Of a stretch of 64,000 bases of DNA, positions 49,072 to 59,114 are shown one piece after another; position 1 is the first letter of the stretch; every line of letters starts with the position of its first letter. The stretch is from Armillaria gallica (taxonomy: Eukaryota; Basidiomycota; Agaricomycetes; Agaricales; Physalacriaceae). The notes beneath the pieces are model-generated. The model did no database searches. It was not told where the DNA came from and saw nothing but the letters and a program-made list of their open reading frames with translations. The stretch covers positions 3,720,001-3,784,000 of the forward strand of contig JBANDB010000004.1 in the NCBI GenBank assembly GCA_037576215.1, written 5' to 3'. A program made the translations under genes and the position numbers.

Positions 49072-49771
49072 TGTATTAGCCTGAACTGCTGTGACGGCTG
49101 GATAGTATACCAAACGCCAGCGCCCAGTACTCATATAAGTATCACCGCTTGATCATCAGTAATTACCTCTCTTGGAGAGCCTTCCCGAGGAAAGATGGCC
49201 GTGACCTGATTCAACGTAACCGGCAGTGTCCATCGCATGGGAACGGCGGCCCACATACCCTCAGGTAGATCTAAGAAAGAATCGGAAAGGGACAGATAGA
49301 GTATGATATCGCAGGTGAATCAATGAGAATACAGTGAAGATGGTTCTTAATTGTGATTATGGCACCACTGTAACTGAGTACTGAGGCCTTGAGGAGATAC
49401 CCAGAGTTGGGGGATTCGTTATTTGAGAGCATACGATCGCAGTGAGAAGTAAGTAATACTGCCATTTTGCTGCCATTGTAACTTCGAGGAGGAACTTGTT
49501 CAACCGATGGCCCTGAGATCAGATGATAGCAATCGACAGAAGACGGTCCGGTTTGATAACCGCATTATGTAACGGTTCGACTTTTAACGGTTGTCCCTTC
49601 CTTTTCCTTGTCGAACATTCACTAAGATCTATCAGGCGGTTAGCGTTCCGCGAATGCTTCCCTCCGGGGTATTCGGACAATCACGCTACATCCTTATGTC
49701 AAGTAGGTAATGGGTTATCGTCACATGCATCGTCGCGGCTCCTCTCAGAAGTTATAATAACATGACCGCCT
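49072..49771. other. divergent intergenic region, reductase / P450
   Basis: About 700 bp between divergently transcribed genes, likely a shared promoter region. Short ORFs (49271-49465 minus, 49523-49765 plus) have no recognisable content. Confidence 0.45.
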
Positions 49772-51735
49772 ATGTTCCGAGTCAGCGTAATCACCGACAT
49801 GCTCAAGGCAATCCTCAACTCTCTATCGGTCACAAAATACGCCATTTTAGCGTCAACGCTACTGATCCTTGCGAGACATCTCTACCAGTATCTAAATCAT
49901 CCATTGAGGCATTATCCTGGACCCCGTATCGCTGCCCTTTCCAAGTGGTATAAATTCTACTTCGACGTACTTCAAGATGGCGGTTTTCTGGAACATCTTG
50001 AGAAACTCCACATTCAATACGGTATGATAACGCTCTGTATTCTATGCTTGAGGGTTCTCATTTGTTCGAATTTAGGACCAGTAGTAAGAGTAGGCCCTAA
50101 CGAGGTGTGCTACAACAAAACTTGTGACCAGGACTCGTACTAAAACCGCTGCCCATTGGAAGCTACATTTCAGTGATCCTAGGGCTTACGAGGACATATA
50201 TTTCGTCGGATCCAAGTTCACCAAGGACCCAGAATTTTATGATGCTTTCGACCAGTCTTCATCTTCGTTCGCATGTGTTGATCCTCACGCTGCTAAAATA
50301 CGGCGCGAACTCTTAGGCCCTGTCTTCTCTCGCTCCAGAATTATCAAAATTCAAAGTGTTATCCAGGAAAAAGTATGTAGATAGTCACTTTAGCATCGTG
50401 GCCTGACTGATACCATCCTTCAAATTGACCATCTCATCTGCAGACTAAGCTCTGGTGGTCCAGAAAACCCTGTCAATCTTTTCCTTGCTTTCCGAGCAGC
50501 TACGATGGACATCATTATGTTGTACTGCTTTGCCGAGTCTTTGAATCCCTTGACGCTGACAAGTTTGAACACCCGATTCTTCTTAGCGTTATATTGTCTA
50601 TCCCAATGATATGGCCTCTCAAATATTTTCCTTGGCTCATTCCGATGGTAGCGCACATGGGCCGCAATGGCTCATCAAGTGCTTGCTGCCCGCGATGAAA
50701 GGATATTTTGACCTCTTCGCCCTCTTCTCCAACTGGAATTGATAGGGCCATTGCAAATCCAGAAAGCCTCTACTTGGAAGACCATGAAACTGTCTTCCAT
50801 TGTCTTCTATCGGGGAAAGGAAATGCACCATCGAAACAATCATTACTTGAGGAATTGATGACCCTGCTTGGAGCTGGAAGTGAAACAGTAAGCCAGAATT
50901 CATCTGCTTGACACTACGTAACCTAAAAACTCTCAATAGGTGGGAGCCGTAGTAACAGTGGGAGTTTACCATGTGCTGTCGAACCTTAGATCTCGGGAAA
51001 GGCTTATGCAGGAACTTAACAACGCTTGGCCAAGTCTGGATATGACAGTCAAGTACCAGGACCTAGAAAAGCTACCTTACTTGGTGAGTGCATGATGCTA
51101 CTATAATTGTACTATCCCATAATACAGAATGAACCATAGACGGCGGTCATCAAGGAATCGATTCGGCTATTGCATGGAGTTGTGACACCTCTGCCCCGCG
51201 TGGTTGGTCCTGGTGACTCCATCATATGTGGACATCATATACCTGCCAGAGTAAGTCCTCTCACTCCTAACTACTCTTGCTATCTTGTTAATGGTGTATG
51301 GAGACGACGGTGTCTATCGGAATCACCTTTGTCCACTTAAATCCAGATGTATTCCACGACCTGGACCAGTTTATTCCCGAACGTTGGCTCGCTGATGATA
51401 TCAAGGAGGTTGAAGCGAAATATTTTGTTCCATTCTCCAAGGGACCGTGAATGTGTCTTGGCCACAAGTAGGTCATACCCTGTTTCTCATATCAACTGTG
51501 GTCATTAACAGCACTCAGTCTGGCATGGTGCGAGCTTTACCTCTTGTTCGCGAATATATTTCAGAAGACGGATATCTGTATACATGATACTGGGTGAGAG
51601 CATGAGAGTGGCTGTTGTTTGTCACGAAACTGATATTTTATTGTCAGACCTGAGGATTTTGCCTTTCGGCAATACTTGATTCCAATCTTCAGAGGAAAAC
51701 AAATGCATGGGTTTGTGACACAGATAAATGAATGA
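49772..51735 (+). pseudogene. cytochrome P450 with premature stop in the heme loop and frame breaks
   Basis: Membrane-anchored monooxygenase by homology. ATG 49772 leads to an N-terminal anchor (TKYAILASTLLILARHLYQY) and the Pro-rich hinge RHYPGPRIAALSKWYKFYFD. Later blocks: VVRVGPNEVCYN, I-helix LMTLLGAGSETVGAVV, ExxR as KESIRLLHG, and PERW in DQFIPERWLADD. The heme loop reads PFSKGP-stop-MCLGHNLAWCEL: a TGA at 51448-51450 replaces the codon for the usual Arg (CGA to TGA would explain it). The C-terminus PEDFAFRQYLIPIFRGKQMH ends at 51735 after two more introns. In addition, conserved text changes frame near 50545-50549 and 50706-50709 (a T run). The protein would end just before the Cys that binds heme iron, so it cannot be functional as written. 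It stands divergent from the reductase gene. Confidence 0.82.
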
Positions 51736-53279
51736 ATGGGTTTACGATTCGAGCTGTTCTAAAAACTGATTTCAATACAATCACTTCAGTATGAATCAGA
51801 GAGACTGATTGTATGTCCTGATACATCATGAATAATCATCATTATGCCTTCTTTGACTTAATCAGAAGATTAGCCTTCCCGTATCACAAAACAAGAACAG
51901 TGCTGGAACCCAAAATAGAGGCAATAAGGTTCATGGTCAAAGAAATGCACATATTTTCCATATATGATTGATGGTGATGGGTTCCCCGCAATGGAGATCG
52001 GAAACAATCGAATGGATGCCTTGACCAATATATCTTGTATGTATTGCCTTGTTGTAATCACACGGTCGGCACCGAACTATCTACTTCAGTTGCTGAAATG
52101 CTGGTTGCTGTACCGTGCCATAGCTGGCTCCATAGCCCCCAAATACCTTCAATGTCCCCATGGCTGCAACCCAGCGAACTTCGACAAAAATTTTGATTCC
52201 TCATTCAACTGAGCCTAATTGTTCCATTGTGGGCATCCTAGAGCAGCTGACACTGAACCAGCCAACCAATGCAGAAGATCGCTCTGGTGTGTATCCCTAG
52301 AGGTGCTTCATTGCATGGTCAAGACACCTTGCTCAACCTTGTTGCTCCTCATTACACCAGTAGATTCTCCATGGTGCAGCGGGGTAGACCTTTCCTCTGG
52401 GTGTGCAGTAATCTGTGTTTATCTGAATGTAATGGCAGGCACAAAAACTATTCTGTATCACAAGCTTCTTGTACTATGTCTTCCTTTGGACTCATTTCAT
52501 TTTGATTTTTGGTAACTCCCTATTTTTCTCATAGACAACATCTCAGAATCCAGCAAGCTGGATTTTGAACGGGCAGAGAGCACCCAACAGCGGCGGCCAG
52601 AGGGACATGTGACTCAGAGATCGAAGCGGGGAGTCGCTAAAGTGGTAGATCTTTTCACTCCCATGCATTCAGGGGTACTCATTTGCCGCAAAGATAAGGC
52701 TCTTGCCTCTACACCCACAGCCGGCACATTAGGATACAATTCTGACTCCCGCGCGTTCAAGCTCAAGTCCCCTACCCAGCCATCTCCACCACTCCTTGGC
52801 CAACGCCAATGTTGAGCTCGTCTCGTCGCCCACAAGCTGTAGCCATGCAATGATTCAGCTTGGTAACTCCTTGGTCCTTGGTCTGCCTCGCTGGATCAAA
52901 ATCCCTCACTCCCATGTTCAATTCCTAATGTTGCCGTCTCCACCATGGCTTGGATGATACTAAAACCAACGCTGTCTCCCTTAGTCCACACACCGTGCAT
53001 AGATGGTTACTGCACGATTTCACTAGGTAGTAGGTATTCTGCTTGCCTATTACTGGGTGCAGGGCTTAATACTGTCTTCTAGAGCATGGAGCTACAGTGT
53101 CGACATCCCTTCGAGGCTAACTGTATGAAAGTTGCCTCTCGTCTTCCTTTCTCCACATCTCATGGTGACAAGCGGTCCAATTTGCAAGTCTGGATTCGAC
53201 TCGTTTTGGCTGAGAAAGAGGCCTAGTGGGTGCTAACCGTGTGCCTTCCAGCTGCGTTTACTAACTCCCCTTGCCTATT
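51736..53279. other. gene-poor stretch
   Basis: About 1.5 kb with only small ORFs (for example 51870-52061 minus, 52219-52515 plus, 52609-52815 plus), none recognisable. Remnants of the 5' part of the ABC transporter might lie near 53100-53280 but I could not read them. Confidence 0.35.
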
Positions 53280-54780
53280 TAGTGTTGAGAAGTGTATCAA
53301 GATGTGCGGTCTCAAGGCTTATGCTGACGCTGTTGTTGGTTCACTTAGTATTGAGCATCGCAAGCGTACGACGATAGCTGTGGAGTTGGTGGCAAAGGTG
53401 GGTACCCTGTTTTTATCTGTGCTGAGTATGGATTTGACGTCTTTTTATTACTAGCCCAAATCACTGTTGTTCTTGGATGAACCTACCTCTGGACTCAGTG
53501 ACAGACTGGACTAGATTCGCAGAGCACATAGGCTATCATGTCTTTCTTGAGGAATCTCACTGATAATGGACAAGCCATTCTTTGCATGTGTGTATTCTGT
53601 CGATGCAGTATGGCTATGAAATTAAATCAATTGTGTAGAATTCATCAACCTTCTGCAGAACTCTTCCAGGTCTTCGACCGGCTTATCCCTCTCAAGAAGG
53701 GTGGTCAGCCCGTATTCTTTGGAGATCTTGGACACAACTTGACAGCACTTATCCAATATTTTGAGAGGAACAAATCAAGAGTATGCCACGAGGATGAAAA
53801 CCTGTAAGTCTTGCTTTGTGAAGTATCTCCTAATCTGATGGGCAATACCATAGTGCTGGGTTCATGTCGGACATCATTGGTGCTGGAGTGACTGCCCATG
53901 CAACCCAGGATTGGTATGTCACCACAGCTTTCAACTGATGCAAACTCGCATTGAATCTGTTGCAGGTACTTAGTTTGGAAGAATTCTCCAAAGTGCACTA
54001 ATCCATAGACTGAGCTTGAAAGTCTGCACGCCGAAGGAAGACAGAGGGGCACCGTTGAGGCTGTAGTACATTCGGAGTTTGCGACATCTTGGTTCCATCA
54101 GTTCACTGTCTTGGTGAAGCGTGACCTCATGTACCGTTGGAGAGACCTGACCTATCTGATCGCCAAACTTGCCCTCAATATAATGTCAGGCTTATTCATC
54201 AGGGTATGCTTCACTGTCAATACTTTAGATGACTGGCTAATCATCTTGTCATACAGTTCACCTTCTTCAAAGCGAAGGATAGTCAACAAGCGACTCAAGA
54301 CAAGGTATTTGTATGTGCATCCAACTCATTGTAGCTGTCAGCTCATGATCTTTTAGTCTATCTTCTTGGGCACAATTCTGGGCGCTCCCCTGTCCAGCCA
54401 ACTGCAGGTTCCATTCATCAACATGCGCACCATTTATGAGATTCGGGAATGTCCCAGTCGCATGCATCACTGGTCGGCCTTGCTTACAGCCCAATTCGCT
54501 GCTGAGATTCCATGGAACATCCTTGGATCAAGTGGATACTTTTTGTGCTGGTTCTGGACAGTTGGCTACCCCTCATCTCGTGTCGGCTACATGTTCCTTA
54601 TGATGGATGTCATCTTCCCTCTATACTACACATCCCTCAGTCAGGCTGTTGTGTCCATCGTGCCCAACGCTGAGCTTGCTGCAATCTTGTTCAGTTTCTT
54701 GTTCTCTTTCGTCATGACCTTGTGAGTTTTTTTATCTTCAATTGTGGGTTTTTGATCTAACCCAATTTGGATCGCAACAG
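53280..54780 (+). pseudogene. PDR-type (ABCG) ABC transporter, C-terminal half only, degraded
   Basis: The readable part starts in the second nucleotide-binding domain: KCIKMCGLKAYADAVVGSLS, the signature-adjacent EHRKRTTIAVELVAK, and Walker B SLLFLDEPTSGL. The sequence then breaks; NRxx text is lost and resumes at [37 protein letters not shown] and [13 protein letters not shown] follow. The membrane half shows HQFTVLVKRDLMYRWRDLTY, IPWNILGSSGYFLCWFW and YYTSLSQAVVSIVPNAE. Walker A and the whole N-terminal half (about 800 residues in an intact protein) are absent, and stops and frame changes interrupt the rest. It is a relic of a pleiotropic drug resistance exporter. Confidence 0.8.
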
Positions 54781-55417
54781 CTCTCGGTAGAGGAGGTGGA
54801 TGTTCTCCCCATAGCTGTGGTTTAAACACATACAAGAGATATACATACCACATAGTCCCATCACTGTTGACGGTCTTCGTGGCATATATGACTACCAAGC
54901 CCGACAAAGCTGTACATGTTGTAGTTGACGGACACGTAGTCCATTCCAAACAAGCAGGTGTCGTGTATTATGAAGAGACATCTCATGTAGATCAGAGGTG
55001 TGTGTGATACAACGACGGCATACAACTGGGTAGGTGGTCGCGTCTCGAAGGGTACCTTGACGGGGTGTATATGACACAAGAAAGCACAGGTAAAACCCCG
55101 ATGTCTTCATGTACTGCTGGGCTGACTTATGAATAGAAGCATAGGACTCGGATCTGCCATGTGGATGCACTGGCCCTCACCAACTTGTATCACAAATCCA
55201 AGAGACACTTACCAGTGGGAATAGACCTAGTAAAAAGTTTAGTACAGTGTCACGGCACAATGCATTGAACATACCTGCTGAGGAGACGTCACCAGATCTG
55301 CCACTGCATGCATAATCACTGCAGAAAGACCCGCGGTGGGAATCCACTAGAACACAAACATCAGGCCATACAATGCCACAATAACAACAGTCCAAGATAA
55401 GCCAGTAGCGAGGTACG
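54780..55417 (-). pseudogene. sulfate permease (SulP) fragment, downstream half
   Basis: The minus strand from 55417 reads CGTACCTCG (RTS), then TVVIVALYGLMFVF and, after a stop, WIPTAGLSAVIMHAVADLVT with SPQQ. An intron-like GTATGT...CTAG then leads to VYSHW, matching the fungal SulP block AGLSAVIIHAVADLV...VYSFW. Further text towards 54780 is too degraded to align by eye (VPFET, YVSVNYNMYSF). It continues, in frame, the fragment at 61023-61270; together they are one gene split by the retroelement. Confidence 0.75.
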
Positions 55418-55614
55418 AGCGAATGGCTTATCGGAGGATAAGATAGAGTAGGCAGACGGCGAAGCCCTCAGATATATACTGCTACAAATAAACCATTCTT
55501 TGGGGCAGAGCAAGCAGCCCATTGCGCTCGCTCTCTCTCCCGTCATCTGTCCTCCCTCTCTGGCTAGTTTTAGGCCATCTTCCTCTGTTTTTTTCATTCC
55601 TTACTCTCGTTACC

Positions 55615-56943
55615 ATGACAAACGCACCAGTTCCGCCACCTCGAACTCGCAAGACTCACAAATCAGATGCCATAATAGCAGCTCTTCGGTCCCTCCCTTT
55701 GGGTGACAGGCTCGAGAAGAATGCTGACATCGAAACTTGCAACGATGCATGGCGTATCAAACATTTCAATCACGTCTCTGACCCTGCCACCCACAAGGAT
55801 GATGTGTCTGACTCCGAGTCAATGATCACGATCGATGGGGATGAGCTAGCGACCCTGCGCAACCCCGGAGTATTTGCTTTATTCTCGAAATACCCCAAGG
55901 CCATTATTGCCTGGTTAGCGGCAGAAGATTCGAAGGACAAGAAGAAGAGGGAGGCACTTAAGACGGGGGAGGAGGCACGGGAGGCCAAGCATCGATGCAA
56001 GGATGGCTCAGACCTGAAGCCTAGGGTCCTGGGTACTCAACAAGAGGTATCCCTCAATCAAATATTATACGATACTGATGACGCCCGTGTCCATATCCCT
56101 CTACCATTTTTCACCAACAAGAGCCTACGACACATCAATGTCCATGCTTCCTTGCTGCCGGTGACAAAGACGAATGCACTCGATTGTGAGAAGAAAGGGT
56201 TCAACATCCTCAAGATTGAGGACTTGATACCTACCCTGGGAGCAGAGTTATCTATGGACTATGGCCTTCATGCCGAGGCCATGGGTAATTTCTATTGCTT
56301 CCAGAAATCTCGTGATCCTTTGGGTTCGAAGGGAGAACATGCCGCTTGGTATGAGAGTCATATCCTCTTCTTTGACCATCAGCAAGACAAGATTGAATAT
56401 TGGGACTATCTGAAGCACCTTGAACTAGAATTTCACCTTGAACGCATCAGTTCTCCTACTGCCTTCAATCTCGACTACTATGTACGATGCTACAATGAGG
56501 TCAAGAACAATGCTCTCCTTCAAGTGAAGATGAAAGAGGAGATGAGAAAGGAGATGGTGGAGGTCGAAGCATGGGTATGCGCTGAACTCAAGGCCAAGGA
56601 AGACTCACGTTGCCCCCCACGTGGATTCCCTGGAGGAGGCAGGCCTTCCAGGCCCTTTCTACCCAGCAGCGGGAGGCCAGGCTCGACTCCCTGCTGCATC
56701 GCATGCGAGGGCCCCCACCCCATCTCAACACATTACAATGGATCAACCACAACTCGACCTCATTGGGCACAAATCCAGGGGAACGACATCTTCACCCCAG
56801 ATGGCAAACACATCTGCGTCTCCTTCAATCTCTGCTCCCCCCGCACATGCATCCACGGCGCCGAGCGCATTCATGTCTGCTCACTCTGTGGCAGGTCTGA
56901 CCACGCAGCATTATCTGGCATCTGCAAATCCTCTCCCGCTTGA
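55615..56943 (+). CDS. gag-like protein of the retroelement
   Basis: The first ORF of the element; the open frame extends upstream to 55522, but MTNAPVPPPRTRKTHKSD is a plausible start. The body is charged and helical (WLAAEDSKDKKKREALKTGE; MKEEMRKEMVEVEAWVCAEL). The C-terminus is Gly/Pro-rich and then Cys/His-rich (CIACEGPHPISTHY; HICVSFNLCSPRTCIHGAE; CSLCGRSDHAALSGIC), like nucleic-acid-binding knuckles of these elements. Its 3' end overlaps the following RT frame (from 56621), so RT may be made by frameshift or reinitiation. Intact as an ORF. Confidence 0.75.
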   Translation: MTNAPVPPPRTRKTHKSDAIIAALRSLPLGDRLEKNADIETCNDAWRIKHFNHVSDPATHKDDVSDSESMITIDGDELATLRNPGVFALFSKYPKAIIAWLAAEDSKDKKKREALKTGEEAREAKHRCKDGSDLKPRVLGTQQEVSLNQILYDTDDARVHIPLPFFTNKSLRHINVHASLLPVTKTNALDCEKKGFNILKIEDLIPTLGAELSMDYGLHAEAMGNFYCFQKSRDPLGSKGEHAAWYESHILFFDHQQDKIEYWDYLKHLELEFHLERISSPTAFNLDYYVRCYNEVKNNALLQVKMKEEMRKEMVEVEAWVCAELKAKEDSRCPPRGFPGGGRPSRPFLPSSGRPGSTPCCIACEGPHPISTHYNGSTTTRPHWAQIQGNDIFTPDGKHICVSFNLCSPRTCIHGAERIHVCSLCGRSDHAALSGICKSSPA

Positions 56944-56968
56944 CTTCCTTACTGCTGCCCTTCCCCCA

Positions 56969-58915
56969 ATGCTGATGTATAACTCAATTGCTTTCAAAAT
57001 CATGGTCCGACCATCGCCACGCTCTCTCATGCCTAACGTGCACCTTTTTTCACTCGTTATTCATCCTTACAATGCCAATGCTTTCGAATGTCTCCTTGCC
57101 AAACATAATCTGACGACCTCTTACCCTGATCTTTGCCAATACCTCTGTGAGGGTTTTCCTTTAGGTTGCATGCCTGACCTGCAACGTACCATCATAATTC
57201 CAAACAACCCTTCCTGTTTCGTACACCCCGGTGCTGTCGCCGACTATCTCCGGGATGAGGTGAAGGCTGGCCGTATGTCAGGCCCTTTTCCAAGAGATGA
57301 GGTGGAGCATATATTGCGGGGTCCTTTTCAGTCATCACCACTTATTGTCGCAGTACAGTCCCAGGCACCTGGTACTCCCGACAAGCTACGGACCTGCTGC
57401 CACCTCTCAAAAGGCACTAAGCTCTATCCTTCCGTAAACTCCTTCATTAACAAGGAGGATTTCCCTACTCGGTTTGACACTGCTGCTAGGGTAGCAGAAA
57501 TCGTGAGTCTCTTCCTATTCATCCTCTCTATCCTGAGTTGTTTGCATCTGCATCAATCTCAACAGCGTTGCACCTGCAATTTCGTGAGCCACGCACCTGC
57601 GAGCTTGAACCTATCCTGAGGTTTGCACCTGCAACCTCCAGCGCACGCTCCTTCGTCGCTGCACTATCATCATCACTATCATCATGTCAGACCCTATCTG
57701 ACTCATCATATGTAGATTGCTCTGGCACCACCAGGTACGCAAGCATGCACATTAGACATCGCCAAGTTCCATCGGACTTGCCCAGTAAATCCTCATCACA
57801 AACCTTTCCTCGTTGTCCAAGGTCAAAATGGTGAATTTTTCATCAATCATACTTATCCGTTTGGGGCTGCCTCTGCGAGCAGCAATTCTGGGATGATTGC
57901 CAACGCTGCCATCGATATCTGGCGTGGCGAAGGTGTCTCTCCTGTCCTCAAATATGAGGACGACCTCAAGGCCTTCCGCATCCCATCATCCACCGGTGCC
58001 TTCCATGATGGTGACTGTCTCTATGACTATGACCGGGAAGAGATGATGAGGCAGATTGCCCCTCTCCAAGTGCCTTGGCACGAGGAGAAGGGTGACAAAG
58101 CCTTTGTCTTTGTGACGACTTTCATTGGTTTTCTCTGGGATATCCCAGGGAAGCTGGTGTCTCTTCCCAAGATCAAGCGTTTGAAGTTCCACCAACGTGT
58201 TCTGGTCTTCCTGGCCAGTTTCCGGAGGCATCGCTGTGCACTGCTTGATGTCGACAAGATTCACGGGTCCCTTTGCCATGTCTCCTTTGTCTACATGAAT
58301 GGGTGCTCTCGCCTCGCCTCTATCTCTAACTTTGCAGCCTCCTTTGCTGGCAATGAGTTGGCCCTTCGATACCCACTGCGATCTGTGATATCAGATCTTG
58401 AGTGGTGGCTTGAGATATTATCCAGGCCATCAATATCCAGGGAGCTGCACCCTCGTGGTCCCCTCATTGATCTCGGCATCTCAGTTGATGCATCAACATC
58501 CTGGGGAATTGGCATCATCATTGGTGGTCAATGGGCTGCTTTCCGCCTCTCTCCTCACTGGAAGATTGGAGGTCGGGACATCTGCTGGCTCGAGACGCTC
58601 GCTATTGAATTGCTCATTTATATTTTAGTATCTTTAGACCATTGCAACCAGCACATACTCATCCGCTCTGATAATATTGGAGCAATGGGAGCCCAGACAA
58701 AGGGTCGTTGTCACAATTGGCACATAAATCTCTCTGTTCATCGTACCTACACCTCTTTATTGGCATCTAATATTGTTCCTTCTTATGAGTACATCGAATC
58801 CTCTTTGAATCCAGCAGACCCTATCTCGTGCGGAGAACTGGGTTCACTGGAGGACCGTCTATCAGTTTCCATAATGCTCCCAGAGGAGCTTGCAGATATC
58901 CTTGTCCATGTTTAG
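56969..58915 (+). CDS. reverse transcriptase-RNase H of the retroelement
   Basis: The N-terminal RT blocks FPLGCMPDLQRTIIIPNNP, EHILRGPFQSSPLIVAVQSQ and CCHLSKGTKLYPSVNSFINK end at AARVAEI. A 213 nt GT-AG interval (57503-57715) with stops follows, after which the frame resumes as ALAPPGTQACTLDIAKFHRT. The catalytic loop is VLKYEDDLKAF (YxDD). FIGFLWDIPGKLVSLPKIKR and the thumb region come next, then an RNase H-like part: ISVDASTSWGIGIIIGGQWA, ELLIYILVSL, LIRSDNIGAMGAQ and SLNPADPISCGE. The ORF is open upstream to 56621 in overlap with gag; ATG 56969 is the first Met close to the RT domain. Stop at 58913. Confidence 0.85.
57503..57715 (+). other. 213 nt intron or insertion inside the RT gene
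   Basis: Begins GTGAGT and ends ATGTAG, contains in-frame stops, and its removal rejoins conserved RT sequence in phase 0. Much longer than the host introns in this window (40-65 nt). It holds a local repeat of a ttgcacctgcaa-type sequence. Confidence 0.65.
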
Positions 58916-59114
58916 TGCACCTTTCGCCCCACTTGTGGGAGCAGATGCTCCCGCCAAGCCTGATATGGGGAGTGTTCCAACAAGAACATTCCTACCACGC
59001 TGTAACTTGTCTCGGAATGCTATTTCTGATACCCCGGATTTTTTCCATCGCTTCTTGCTGGCTCAACCACTTACAACAATAGAACTGCCATGCCAATGAC
59101 CCATCACTCCTGTT

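Noticed and set aside
51448..51450. TGA in the P450 as a selenocysteine codon
   Set aside because: Fungi of this group lack selenoprotein machinery as far as known, and the position is normally Arg, one transition away.
52600..52860. Possible tRNA or tRNA-derived repeat
   Set aside because: A gcgttcaagctc-like box only; no cloverleaf and no A box at the right distance.
54641..54949. 102 aa minus-strand ORF at the ABC/sulfate-permease junction
   Set aside because: Part of it is antisense to the transporter remnant and the rest does not align with sulfate permease by eye.
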